Shown: one piece after another, positions 49,331-58,630 of the stretch
Numbering within the stretch: the first letter of the stretch is position 1
Layout of the letters: each line of letters opens with the position of its first letter
Source: Mycolicibacterium sp. P9-64
GTDB lineage: Bacteria; Actinomycetota; Actinomycetes; Mycobacteriales; Mycobacteriaceae
NCBI RefSeq assembly: GCF_008329605.1
Contig: NZ_NPKO01000001.1
Coordinates: 434,001 to 498,000, forward strand
Length of the DNA stretch: 64,000 nt
Direction of reading: 5' to 3'
The notes under the pieces: model-generated
The model's database searches: none
What the model was told of the DNA's origin: nothing
What the model saw: only the letters and a program-made list of their open reading frames with translations
Made by a program: the position numbers and the translations under genes

Positions 49331-50131
49331 TTACTCGAAGAGGTCTGGCTGCTCGCGGGTGATGCGGTCGTACAGCGGCTGGAAGCTGAACCAGCCGGCG
49401 AAGTGCGAGCCCACCTGGCCGCGAGTGAGTTCAGCCATGTCGGGGTCGATCAGGACGGGCGTGCCCGCGGCTTCGGCCATCAGCTGCGCCTGGCAGGACC
49501 GCTCCATCGTGATGAACCACCACGCGGCTTCCTCGACGGAATGGCCGACGGTGAGCAGCCCGTGGTTGCGCAGGATCGCGGCCTTGCGGCCCTCGAGGGT
49601 GTGCGCGATCCGCTTGCCCTCCTCGAGGTCGAGGACGACGCCGGAGTACTGGTCGAAGAGCGCGTGATCGTCGTAGAAGGCGCACGCGTCCTGGGTGATC
49701 GGGTCGAGGAGCCGACCGAGCGTCGACCACGTCTTGCCGTACACGGAGTGGGAGTGCGCGGCGCCGACGACGTCGGGGCGCGCCGCGTGAACCTGTGAGT
49801 GGATTGCGAAGGCGGCCTGGTTGAGGGGCCGGTCGCCCTGCACGATCGTGCCGTCGTGGCGCACCAGCAGCAGGTCGCTGACCCTGATGTGCCCGAAGTG
49901 CATGCCGAACGGGTTGACCCAGAAGTGATCCAGCAGTTCGGGGTCGCGCGCGGTGATGTGCCCGGCGACGCCCTCGTCGAAGCCGAACCGACTGAATAGG
50001 CGGAATGCGGCCGCCAGATTCTGTTTGCGATGCAGGCGTTCCTCTTCGATGGTGCGGTCCTCGCGCGGCAGCAGTGCCGCGGTGTTTCCGCCTGCGAGCC
50101 GTTGAGCCTGTTCAGCGTGGTCGTCCACCAT
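49331..50131 (-). CDS. Class II aldolase/adducin family protein
   Basis: This 266-aa protein starts at ATG 50131; the open frame extends to 50257 over the divergent promoter without coding features. The zinc-dependent class II aldolase/adducin fold shows GVAGHITARDP, FWVNPFGMHFG, AAHSHSVYGKTWSTLG (metal His pair), and ILRNHGLLTVGHSVEEAAWWF (third His). These are the standard zinc ligands. The family includes sugar-phosphate aldolases and decarboxylases; the substrate is unknown. It is divergent from the FMN monooxygenase gene at 50223. Confidence 0.88.
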   Translation of the reverse strand: MVDDHAEQAQRLAGGNTAALLPREDRTIEEERLHRKQNLAAAFRLFSRFGFDEGVAGHITARDPELLDHFWVNPFGMHFGHIRVSDLLLVRHDGTIVQGDRPLNQAAFAIHSQVHAARPDVVGAAHSHSVYGKTWSTLGRLLDPITQDACAFYDDHALFDQYSGVVLDLEEGKRIAHTLEGRKAAILRNHGLLTVGHSVEEAAWWFITMERSCQAQLMAEAAGTPVLIDPDMAELTRGQVGSHFAGWFSFQPLYDRITREQPDLFE

Positions 50132-50222
50132 CGTTCGAGCATACGTCCGCCCGTGTCCTGACGATTCAATCCGGCTGAACGCAACCGGTGACTGTTCGGT
50201 GCACATACGGCAGCTTGGCCGG

Positions 50223-51674
50223 GTGACCCGTGTGATTCGCTTCAACGCCTTCGACATGAACTGTGTCGCCCATCAATCCCCAGGACTCTGGAAGCACCCA
50301 GAGGACCAGTCGTGGCGCTACAAGGACCTGACGTACTGGACCGAGTTGGCGAAGCTGTTGGAGCGGGGACGGTTCGATGGGCTGTTCATCGCCGACGTGC
50401 TGGGCACCTACGACGTGTACGGCGCGAGTGACGAAGCGGCGATCCGGCAGGCCGCGCAGACGCCGGTCAACGATCCGATGCTGCTCGTCTCGGCGATGGC
50501 GCTGGTCACCGAACACCTCGGGTTCGGGCTGACGACCGGCACTGGCTTCGAGCATCCTTACCCGTTCGCGCGCCGCATGTCGACGCTGGACCACCTCACG
50601 GGAGGCCGCATCGGCTGGAACATCGTCACCGGCTACCTCCCGTCGGCGGCGCGCAACATGGGCCAAACCGATCAGCCGGCTCACGACGCCCGCTACGACC
50701 ACGCCGACGAGTACCTCGAGGTGCTCTACAAGCTGTGGGAGGGATCCTGGGAGGACGACGCCGTCGTCCGCGACAAGGTGCGCGGGGTGTTCACCGACCC
50801 GGACAAGGTGCACCACATCGGCCACGAGGGAACGCATTTCAGCGTGCCAGGCATTCATCTCTCCGAGCCGTCGACGCAGCGCACCCCGGTGATCTACCAG
50901 GCCGGGTCGTCACCGCGTGGGGTGCGCTTCGCGGCCGAGAACGCCGAAGCCATCTTCACCGCCGCGCCGACGAAGGCCATCCTGCGGGACACGGTCACCA
51001 CGATTCGTCGTGAGCTCGAAATCGCGGGCCGCGATCCGTACTCGGTGAAGATCTTCAACCTGTCGACGATCGTCACCGCCGCCACCGACGAGGAGGCACA
51101 CGCCAAGCACGCCGAGTACCTGTCGTACGGGGATCCGGAAGGCGCGCTGGTGTTCATGTCGGGCTGGATGGGCGTCGACCTGTCGCGCTATGGCCTCGAC
51201 GAGCCCGTCGGCAACGTCGACTCGAACGCAATCCTGTCTGCCGTCGCTGCGTTCCAGTCCGCAGATCCCGACGGCCGCGAGTGGGCCGTACGCGACATCG
51301 CGGAGTGGGGCAAGATCGGCGGCTTGGGCCCACGGTTCGTGGGTTCGGGTGCGACCGTGGCAGATTCGTTGCAGGAGTGGGTCGAGGAGACCGACGTCGA
51401 CGGGTTCAACCTTGCGTATGCGATCACGCCAGGTTCGTTCGAGGACTTCGTCGACCACGTGGTGCCGGTGCTTGCCGAGCGCGGGGCCCATCAGCAGGAG
51501 TACGCACCGGGTTCGTTGCGCAACAAGCTGCTTGGCAAGGGAGACCGGCTGCCCGACGAACACCGCGGCTCCAGGTACCGAGTTGGCGGGCCATTGTCGA
51601 CCATCATCGATCGGCCCTCCACGTTGCCGTCGTCGTCGGCGTCGGTGGCATCGCAGCCGACCCGAGGGCGATAG
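50223..51674 (+). CDS. NtaA/SnaA/DszA-family FMN-dependent monooxygenase
   Basis: This 483-aa flavin-dependent monooxygenase is of the nitrilotriacetate/dibenzothiophene-sulfone type. It has IRFNAFDMNCVAHQSPGLW, FDGLFIADVLGTYDVYG, LTTGTGFEHPYPFARRMSTLDHLTGGRIGWNIVTG and VIYQAGSSPRGVRFAAENAEAIF, all characteristic. It uses reduced FMN supplied by a separate reductase, not seen nearby. I take GTG 50223 (VTRVIRF) as start; GTG 50199 is an alternative 8 codons upstream. A GAGGGC-GATA-GCCCTC hairpin (51664-51679) overlaps its stop codon. Confidence 0.9.
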   Translation: MTRVIRFNAFDMNCVAHQSPGLWKHPEDQSWRYKDLTYWTELAKLLERGRFDGLFIADVLGTYDVYGASDEAAIRQAAQTPVNDPMLLVSAMALVTEHLGFGLTTGTGFEHPYPFARRMSTLDHLTGGRIGWNIVTGYLPSAARNMGQTDQPAHDARYDHADEYLEVLYKLWEGSWEDDAVVRDKVRGVFTDPDKVHHIGHEGTHFSVPGIHLSEPSTQRTPVIYQAGSSPRGVRFAAENAEAIFTAAPTKAILRDTVTTIRRELEIAGRDPYSVKIFNLSTIVTAATDEEAHAKHAEYLSYGDPEGALVFMSGWMGVDLSRYGLDEPVGNVDSNAILSAVAAFQSADPDGREWAVRDIAEWGKIGGLGPRFVGSGATVADSLQEWVEETDVDGFNLAYAITPGSFEDFVDHVVPVLAERGAHQQEYAPGSLRNKLLGKGDRLPDEHRGSRYRVGGPLSTIIDRPSTLPSSSASVASQPTRGR

Positions 51675-51685
51675 CCCTCAGGACT

Positions 51686-51752
51686 GGCGTCGAGATTGCA
51701 TCCAGGGTCGTGAATCTCGTGGAATCACAACCCTCGCAGCAATCTCAACGCC
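51686..51752. repeat. 67-bp palindromic intergenic element, divergent copy
   Basis: Terminal arms GGCGTCGAGATTGC (51686-51699) and GCAATCTCAACGCC (51739-51752) pair with a single G-T difference, and inner CAGGGT/ACCCT segments extend the hairpin. Read on the minus strand it resembles the two 63-bp elements at 52858 and 53374 (common pattern ATT-CTGCG-AGGGT ... ACGACCC-GG ... ATCTCG-CG). It lies just downstream of the FMN monooxygenase stop and may also act as a terminator. Confidence 0.55.
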
Positions 51753-51868
51753 GCGGTCGCCTGTCGATGGCCGTATCGGGACCGCGGCGTGCCTGCGGGA
51801 ACCCACTCGAACGGCACGGCCTGCGGCGCCGAAGCCCTGGTCTGGGGCTAGCCAGCCCGCCGCTTATT

Positions 51869-51887
51869 GCAAACGATAGTCATTATC
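51869..51887 (+). promoter_or_regulatory. Fur/Zur-like box
   Basis: GCAAACGATAGTCATTATC matches the 19-bp Fur-family box (GATAATGAT-A-ATCATTATC) at 15 of 19 positions, with the right half nearly perfect. In mycobacteria boxes of this type are mostly bound by the zinc regulator Zur (FurB). It ends 15 bp before the ATG at 51903, which places it over the promoter of that gene. Confidence 0.5.
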
Positions 51888-51902
51888 AGTACGGTGAAGC
51901 GG

Positions 51903-52325
51903 ATGTTCGCCTCTGACGGCCTCGACCGGATGTGCCGCGGGACGATCGAACTCAGCGTGCCGCTGCGCGACGACGTCATTCAGGTCGCCGCCCGCAGCGA
52001 CGACGACACCGCGATCGGCAGGATCCGGGTGGTCAAGGGGTGGGAGACGGTTGCCGTGGTCCTGGTCGACGGCAAGCCGATCCAGGTCGACATCACCGTC
52101 GACTCCTCGACGTGCACGACCAGGGCGAGGGTGTTCCACGAGCCCGTCGGCGAGTTGCGCTTCCGTCGAACCTTCGACTCTGCCGGACAACCGCGTTGGT
52201 GCGCGGAAGGGCCAGACGTCCTGTTCGTTGACGAGCAGCGCGTGAAGCAGTTCGCCGACACCATTGCGACGTTCGCCGTGCGCAAGCAGGATGCGGCCCA
52301 GCTCGCCGTCCCGATCGCCGTGTAA
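51903..52325 (+). CDS. Hypothetical protein downstream of a Fur/Zur-like box
   Basis: This 140-aa protein starts at ATG 51903 after GTGAAGCGG; a TTG-initiated extension to 51867 would run through the box and is unlikely. It has no signal peptide, transmembrane helix or metal-binding motif that I can see. The sequence is beta-strand rich (GTIELSVPLRDDVIQVAAR, ETVAVVLVDGKPIQVDITV) with Cys residues in DRMCRGT, SSTCTT and RWCAEG. I do not recognise a family. Its position under a Fur/Zur-like site suggests a role in zinc or iron homeostasis. The lipoprotein gene follows after 55 bp. Confidence 0.65.
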   Translation: MFASDGLDRMCRGTIELSVPLRDDVIQVAARSDDDTAIGRIRVVKGWETVAVVLVDGKPIQVDITVDSSTCTTRARVFHEPVGELRFRRTFDSAGQPRWCAEGPDVLFVDEQRVKQFADTIATFAVRKQDAAQLAVPIAV

Positions 52326-52380
52326 CCCGTCCGCCTACCTAGTGGCCGAGACCTGGCCATCGGAAGGGACGGACCACGCA

Positions 52381-52851
52381 ATGAAGACTGCCGCGATCAA
52401 GACGATCGTGGGCATGCTCGCCGTCACCGGACTCGCCGTTTCTGGCTGTTCGATCATCGGAATCGGCGGACCCAAACCCGTGGCGCCCACGATGTCGACC
52501 GCGCCGTCGGACTGGATGGTGCAGTTCGATACCAACACCGATGCCTACGCGAAGGTCGACACCGTCGCCTGCATCGAGGTGAAGGACGAGCAGCCGTCGA
52601 AGGAATGCACGGGCTACCAGGATGACGGCCGCGACACCAGCAACAAGGTCGACATGCGTTCTGCCGACTACACCGTGTCGGTCCGCGAGGCTGCCACCGG
52701 CAAGGAGCTCGGCTCGACCGAACTCCCCGGGGTCGATGACTCTTGCCCGATGTTCATGTCCTTCGACGACGACACCCAGACCAAGATCTACTACGCGACG
52801 CCATCCACGGACGATCTCGTCGCCTTCATCAAGCAGTTCGTCCAGCCGTGA
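52381..52851 (+). CDS. Putative lipoprotein
   Basis: This 156-aa protein starts at ATG 52381; the upstream frame (from 52264) overlaps the preceding gene. Its signal peptide MKTAAIKTIVGMLAVTGLAVSGC has a lipobox (AVSGC) with the acylated Cys at residue 23. The mature part has VACIEVKDEQPSKECTGYQ, a possible disulphide, and a C-terminal VAFIKQFVQP. I recognise no family, and there is no ribosome-binding site stronger than GGAAGGGACG. It is followed by a palindromic element and then a strong bidirectional terminator. Confidence 0.78.
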   Translation: MKTAAIKTIVGMLAVTGLAVSGCSIIGIGGPKPVAPTMSTAPSDWMVQFDTNTDAYAKVDTVACIEVKDEQPSKECTGYQDDGRDTSNKVDMRSADYTVSVREAATGKELGSTELPGVDDSCPMFMSFDDDTQTKIYYATPSTDDLVAFIKQFVQP

Positions 52852-52857
52852 AGGGGC

Positions 52858-52920
52858 CGCCGATTTCTGCGCGAGGGTCGCGCGCCGCGCATCTGAACGA
52901 CCCAGGCGCAGATCTCGACG
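52858..52920. repeat. 63-bp palindromic intergenic element, copy 1
   Basis: The left arm CGCCGATTTCTGCGC and right arm GCGCAGATCTCGACG are imperfect inverted complements, and an inner GGGTCG / CGACCC pair extends the stem. The element recurs at 53374-53436 in the same orientation with few differences, and a divergent relative lies at 51686-51752. It starts 7 bp after the lipoprotein stop. It resembles a REP/MITE-like hairpin element. Confidence 0.7.
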
Positions 52921-52954
52921 ACGACAGATGATCCGCGAGCAGCGCCACAACGAA

Positions 52955-52993
52955 CACCAGGCCCTCCCCGGGGATATTCGGGAGGGCCTGGTG
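52955..52993. terminator. Strong bidirectional terminator hairpin
   Basis: CACCAGGCCCTCCC (52955-52968) and GGGAGGGCCTGGTG (52980-52993) form a perfect 14-bp stem with an 11-nt loop. It lies between the rightward lipoprotein gene and the leftward small secreted protein, and so can end both transcripts. There is no long U-tract, as is common for mycobacterial terminators. Confidence 0.75.
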
Positions 52994-53004
52994 GGTTCGG
53001 GGGT

Positions 53005-53217
53005 CTAGCTGCCGAGCAGGTGGGCGATGCGGGCGGGGCCGTGGTTGTTGTGCCAGCCGGGGGCTGCGGTGGGGGCGGGCTTGGCGTAGGTGTCGGGGCT
53101 GTAGGAGTAGCCGGGGCCGACGGGGGCCTGGGTGCTGGCGTTGGCCATGCCTGCCAGGCCGAGGGCTGCGCCGCCGATCATGACGGGGACTGCGATATAG
53201 CGGGCGAAGGTGATCAT
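53005..53217 (-). CDS. Small secreted protein (70 aa)
   Basis: The 70-aa product starts at ATG 53217 with AAGGA about 10 nt upstream; a longer frame to 53505 covers a repeat element and is not coding. The signal peptide ITFARYIAVPVMIGGAALGLAGMANA ends at an AxA site. The mature part is about 44 residues, rich in Pro, Tyr, Gly and His (APVGPGYSYSPDTYAKPAP, WHNNHGPARIAHLLGS). It has no Cys and no recognised family. It resembles the small proline-rich exported peptides that mycobacteria make in numbers. It is monocistronic and ends at the bidirectional terminator. Confidence 0.68.
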   Translation of the reverse strand: MITFARYIAVPVMIGGAALGLAGMANASTQAPVGPGYSYSPDTYAKPAPTAAPGWHNNHGPARIAHLLGS

Positions 53218-53373
53218 TTCTTGAATCCTTTGTCTTGGTGTGGTTTTCGTTTCTCTGCCGGTGCGTTCCGGCGATGAGACAACTATGTCGCGGATCCGGG
53301 GCGGTGTATGTCGGGTGACCGGTGGAGCGACCGGGTGAAAGTCGTGTCCACCGATCGGGGGACAACGGCCCAA

Positions 53374-53436
53374 CGCCGATTTCTGCGCGAGGGTCGCGCG
53401 CCGCGTATCTGAACGACCCAGGCGCAGATCTCGGCG
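53374..53436. repeat. 63-bp palindromic intergenic element, copy 2
   Basis: The left arm CGCCGATTTCTGCGC (53374-53388) and right arm GCGCAGATCTCGGCG (53422-53436) are complementary except for two positions, with an inner GGGTCG / CGACCC pair. Same orientation and length as the copy at 52858-52920, 516 bp away. It sits in the intergenic region upstream of dnaK, outside the HAIR sites. Confidence 0.7.
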
Positions 53437-53513
53437 ACGAAAGGTGTGCCGGGGGTGGGCAAGGAACGCCCAAGGAACAAATCCGGAACCCATCCCGTTG
53501 TCCAAGTCGACAA

Positions 53514-53588
53514 CTTGAGTGGATTAGGCTCAACTCTGGTTGACACGCTAGTGTCAGGAAGAGCAAGCTTGAGCGTGGTCCACTCAGA
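53514..53588 (+). promoter_or_regulatory. dnaK control region with two HAIR sites
   Basis: HAIR 1 is CTTGAGT-N7-GCTCAAC (53514-53534). HAIR 2 is CTTGAGC-N7-ACTCAGA (53568-53588). The consensus is CTTGAGT-N7-ACTCAAG, bound by the repressor HspR, encoded at the end of this operon. Between them lies a -35-like TTGACA (53540-53545) and a perfect palindrome TGACAC-GCTA-GTGTCA (53541-53556). I do not see a clear -10 element. Confidence 0.75.
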
Positions 53589-53620
53589 CCCGCAATTACG
53601 TCTATCAGGAGGCAGTAACT

Positions 53621-55470
<1,850 letters not shown>

Positions 55471-55474
<4 letters not shown>

Positions 55475-56097
55475 CACAGGAAGATTCGCACGAGCCGGTG
55501 ACCTTCACCGACAAACGGCGCATCGACCCGGTCACCGGTGAGGTACGTGAGGCAGCAGCCGGGCCGGCCCCAAGTGGGTCGGCGCCGGAGGCTTCCGAAC
55601 CGGCCACCGAGTCCGACGAAGCCGTCGAGCTGAAGGCCACCCTGCAACGCGTCAAGGCTGAGTACGACAACTATCGCAAGCGGTCCGTTCGTCAGGAACA
55701 GGCCGCCGCCGAACGGGCCAAGGCAGGCGTGGCCGCCCAACTGGTGCCCGTGCTCGACGATCTCGAAAGGGCCCGCAACCACGGTGACCTCGAGTCGGGG
55801 CCGTTGAAGTCGGTGGCCGACAAGCTGAACACCGCGCTCGAGAACATCGGGTTGGTGGCGTTCGGCGCCGAGGGCGATCCGTTCGATCCCTCCCTGCACG
55901 AGGCCGTGCAGCACGAGGGCGACGGCTCGAATCCGGTGATCGGCACAGTCATGCGCCAGGGCTACAAGATCGGCGATCACATCCTGCGGCACGCCATGGT
56001 CGGCGTGATCGACACCGTGCCGGAATCCGACACGGTCGACGAAACCGGCCGTAGTGACGGCGAGAACGTCCAACCGAACGCAGAATCAAACGAATAG
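55471..56097 (+). CDS. grpE: Nucleotide exchange factor GrpE
   Basis: This 208-aa protein accelerates ADP release from DnaK. It starts at GTG 55471, overlapping the dnaK stop (GTGA). The disordered acidic N-terminus is followed by the long helix [20 protein letters not shown] and the beta domain [15 protein letters not shown], ending [23 protein letters not shown]. All these are GrpE hallmarks. It is the second gene of dnaK-grpE-dnaJ-hspR. Confidence 0.97.
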
Positions 56098-56132
56098 GCA
56101 AGCGATGAGCACAGGTGAGGAGGTGACGCGAC

Positions 56133-57311
56133 ATGGCCCAACGAGAATGGGTCGAGAAGGACTTCTACAAGGAGCTCGGCGTCTCCTCTGACGCCACCGA
56201 GGCGGAGATCAAGAAGGCCTACCGCAAGTTGGCCTCGCAGCTGCACCCCGACCGGAACCCGGGCGACGCCGAATCCGAGAAGCGGTTCAAGGCCGTTTCC
56301 GAGGCCAACAGCGTGCTGTCCGATCCGGCGAAGAAGAAGGAGTACGACGAAACCCGAAGGCTCTTCGCCAACGGTGGATTCGGTCGTCGCTTCAACGGAG
56401 GCGAAGGAAACTTCGGCGGCTTCGGTGGTGACGGGGGCGAGGTCAACCTCGGTGACCTGTTCGGTGCGGCAGGCCAAACCGGTGGCGCCAACATCGGTGA
56501 CCTGTTCGGCGGATTGTTCGGGCGCGGTGCTCAACAGCCGCGGCCAAGCCGTCCGCGTCGCGGCAACGACCTCGAGACCGAGACCGCGCTGTCGTTCCTC
56601 GAGGCCACCAAGGGCGTGGCGATGCCGTTGCGGCTCACCAGCCCGGCGCCGTGCACCAACTGCCACGGCAGCGGTGCGCGCCCGGGTACCAGCCCGAAGG
56701 TGTGCCCGAACTGCAACGGCTCCGGCGTCATCAGCCGCAACCAGGGCGCGTTCGGTTTCTCCGAACCTTGCACCGAATGCCGGGGCACGGGCTCGATCAT
56801 CGAGGAACCGTGCGACGAGTGCGGTGGCAAGGGCGCGACGACCAGGACCCGCACCATCAACGTGCGGATCCCACCGGGCGTCGAGGACGGTCAGCGGATC
56901 AGGCTGGCAGGCCAGGGCGAGGCCGGACTGCGGGGCGCTCCGTCTGGCGACCTGTACGTCACCGTGCACGTGCGGCCGGACAAGGTGTTCGGTCGTGACG
57001 GCGACGATCTCACCGTCACCGTTCCGGTGAGCTTCCACGAACTCGCCTTGGGGGCAACGCTTTCCGTTCCTACCCTGGAGGGCAAGGTCGGGGTGCGGGT
57101 GCCCAAGGGCACGTCGGACGGGCGCATCCTTCGGGTGCGCGGCCGCGGTGTGCCGAAGCGTTCGGGAGGCCACGGTGACCTGCTGGTCACCGTCAAGGTC
57201 GCGGTCCCGCCGAACCTCGAAGGTGAAGCGGCGGAGGCGCTGGAGGCTTACGCAAAGGCCGAACGTGCAAGCGGATTCGATCCGCGGGCCGGATGGTCAG
57301 GTAACAGCTGA
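56133..57311 (+). CDS. dnaJ: Co-chaperone DnaJ (DnaJ1)
   Basis: This 392-aa protein stimulates DnaK ATPase. The J domain (about 8-75) has HPD in LHPDRNPGD (about residues 37-39). A Gly/Phe-rich region follows (about 80-140). The zinc domain has four CxxCxGxG-type motifs: [24 protein letters not shown] and CDECGGKG (about 174-240). The C-terminal peptide-binding domain ends [15 protein letters not shown]. It starts at ATG 56133; AGGTGAGGAGGTG precedes it by about 10 nt. The hspR start overlaps its stop by 1 nt. This is the HspR-controlled DnaJ1 type. Confidence 0.97.
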   Translation: MAQREWVEKDFYKELGVSSDATEAEIKKAYRKLASQLHPDRNPGDAESEKRFKAVSEANSVLSDPAKKKEYDETRRLFANGGFGRRFNGGEGNFGGFGGDGGEVNLGDLFGAAGQTGGANIGDLFGGLFGRGAQQPRPSRPRRGNDLETETALSFLEATKGVAMPLRLTSPAPCTNCHGSGARPGTSPKVCPNCNGSGVISRNQGAFGFSEPCTECRGTGSIIEEPCDECGGKGATTRTRTINVRIPPGVEDGQRIRLAGQGEAGLRGAPSGDLYVTVHVRPDKVFGRDGDDLTVTVPVSFHELALGATLSVPTLEGKVGVRVPKGTSDGRILRVRGRGVPKRSGGHGDLLVTVKVAVPPNLEGEAAEALEAYAKAERASGFDPRAGWSGNS

Positions 57312-57706
57312 TGTCTCGCAAGGACGATGCCCGTACGTTCCTGATCTCGGTGGCGGCCGAGCTGGCCGGTATGCATGCGCAGACACTGCGTACGTACGAC
57401 CGGCTCGGCTTGGTCAGCCCCGAGCGCAGCTCGGGTGGCGGCCGCCGGTACTCCCAGCACGACGTCGATCTGCTGCGCGAGGTGCAGCGGCTGTCCCAGG
57501 ACGAGGGCGTGAATCTCGCTGGGATCAAGCGCATCATCGAGCTGACCAATCAGGTCGACGCGCTTCAGTCGCGGCTGGTGGAGATGGCCGCCGAGCTGGA
57601 TCGGCTGCGGGCCAACCAGCGCCGCGACGTCGCGGTGGTGCCGAAGAGCACTGCGCTGGTGGTCTGGCAGCCCGGCGCCGGCAGGCGCCGGCGCGACGCC
57701 GACTGA
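57311..57706 (+). CDS. hspR: Heat-shock repressor HspR (MerR family)
   Basis: This 131-aa DNA-binding protein represses the dnaK operon by binding HAIR sites and is fed back through DnaK. The MerR helix-turn-helix is in FLISVAAELAGMHAQTLRTYDRLGLVSPERSSGG with RRYSQHDVDLLREVQRL (about residues 10-60). A short coiled segment follows. The C-terminus ends in a basic stretch (GRRRRDAD). It starts at ATG 57311, overlapping the dnaJ stop by 1 nt. Two HAIR sites at 53514-53588 upstream of dnaK are its expected targets. Confidence 0.96.
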   Translation: MSRKDDARTFLISVAAELAGMHAQTLRTYDRLGLVSPERSSGGGRRYSQHDVDLLREVQRLSQDEGVNLAGIKRIIELTNQVDALQSRLVEMAAELDRLRANQRRDVAVVPKSTALVVWQPGAGRRRRDAD

Positions 57707-57709
57707 CGC

Positions 57710-58612
57710 CTAGGCCACCTTGATCGAGAAGCGGGCCGTCTCCGGCTTGCCCGCGATCGCGAAGCGGTAGTTCCCCCTGCGCAGCGCGTCGGTGGGTGCC
57801 GCCATCGGCTCGACGCACACGACGTCGTCACTGCTCGGCGCAAAGATCTGCGCTGCCGGATAACCCTTCTCGAACGTGACGTCGAGGCGCCGGTCGCCGC
57901 CGGCAAGGGTGAACGTCGAACCGGCAGCCACCTTGTCGAAACCGTCGTCGTACACGGAAGTCCCAAGCGGCTCGGTGCGTCCCGTCCAGTCGTCTTGCGC
58001 GCCGGTGGGGATGCCCCAGTTGTCCACTGGAAGATGCCGCATGTCCGGGGTGGTGAGCTGCCACTCCTCGCGCGGCATGCCGGGGATCGTGAAGTACGGG
58101 TGGTAGCCGAAGCACAGCGGCACGGACGCCGCGGTGGTCGGCATCACCGTCGTCTCGATGGTGAGCGTCCGGTCGGCGAGCGTGATGTCCTGGGTGAGGA
58201 CGTGCGGGAACGGAAACGACGCCAGCAGGCGTGGTTTGCCGCCGTAGTCGAGGACCGCCGTCAACTTGTTCTCCGACCGATGGGTGACCAGCCAGCCGGG
58301 ATAGGCGCTCAACACGCCGTGGATCGGCACGCCATGCTCGTCGGTGCGCACCCCGCCGGTGCCAGGCGTCAGGGTGACGACCGCTCCGTTGATCCCATAC
58401 TTGCTGGCGCTCAACCTGTTTGCCCACGGGTAGAGAATCGGGATGCCCATGGTCTTGCCCTTGGTCACGTAGGCGTCGATTCCGCGGCGCTGGCCGAGGT
58501 ACTCGTCGTCGCCGTCGCGCAGGGACGTGCCGATCATGCCCGCCACGGGTACGAAGGTGGCGGTCAACGACGACGAGGGGTCGGTGAGCGTGATGGCTTC
58601 GAACTCAGGCAT
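57710..58612 (-). CDS. Aldose 1-epimerase-like protein
   Basis: This 300-aa protein belongs to the aldose 1-epimerase / galactose mutarotase-like superfamily. Typical features are VPVAGMIGTSLRDG, GIPILYPWANRLSASKY, GVPIHGVLSAYPGW (active-site His) and CFGYHPYFTIPGMPREEW (second His). A late Glu (VCVEPMAAPTDAL) fits the catalytic base. It probably interconverts anomers or acts on sugar derivatives; the substrate is unknown. It converges on hspR with 3 bp between stop codons, so the transcripts overlap. The flavohemoglobin gene lies upstream, 18 bp away on the same strand. Confidence 0.9.
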   Translation of the reverse strand: MPEFEAITLTDPSSSLTATFVPVAGMIGTSLRDGDDEYLGQRRGIDAYVTKGKTMGIPILYPWANRLSASKYGINGAVVTLTPGTGGVRTDEHGVPIHGVLSAYPGWLVTHRSENKLTAVLDYGGKPRLLASFPFPHVLTQDITLADRTLTIETTVMPTTAASVPLCFGYHPYFTIPGMPREEWQLTTPDMRHLPVDNWGIPTGAQDDWTGRTEPLGTSVYDDGFDKVAAGSTFTLAGGDRRLDVTFEKGYPAAQIFAPSSDDVVCVEPMAAPTDALRRGNYRFAIAGKPETARFSIKVA

Positions 58613-58630
58613 CGTTGGATTCTCCCACGG

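Larger units (their letters stand above)
53218..53620. other. 403-bp gap upstream of dnaK
   Basis: This region holds the promoter side of the small secreted gene (left), a 63-bp palindromic element at 53374-53436, and the dnaK control region with two HAIR sites (53514-53588). I see no gene on either strand in it; the minus-strand open frames are shadows of the repeat element. Confidence 0.6.

Noticed and set aside
52829..53566. Minus-strand frames covering the palindromic elements
   Set aside because: They are created by the repeated 63-bp elements, which appear twice in the translation. Only the 70-aa signal-peptide protein at 53005-53217 is supported.
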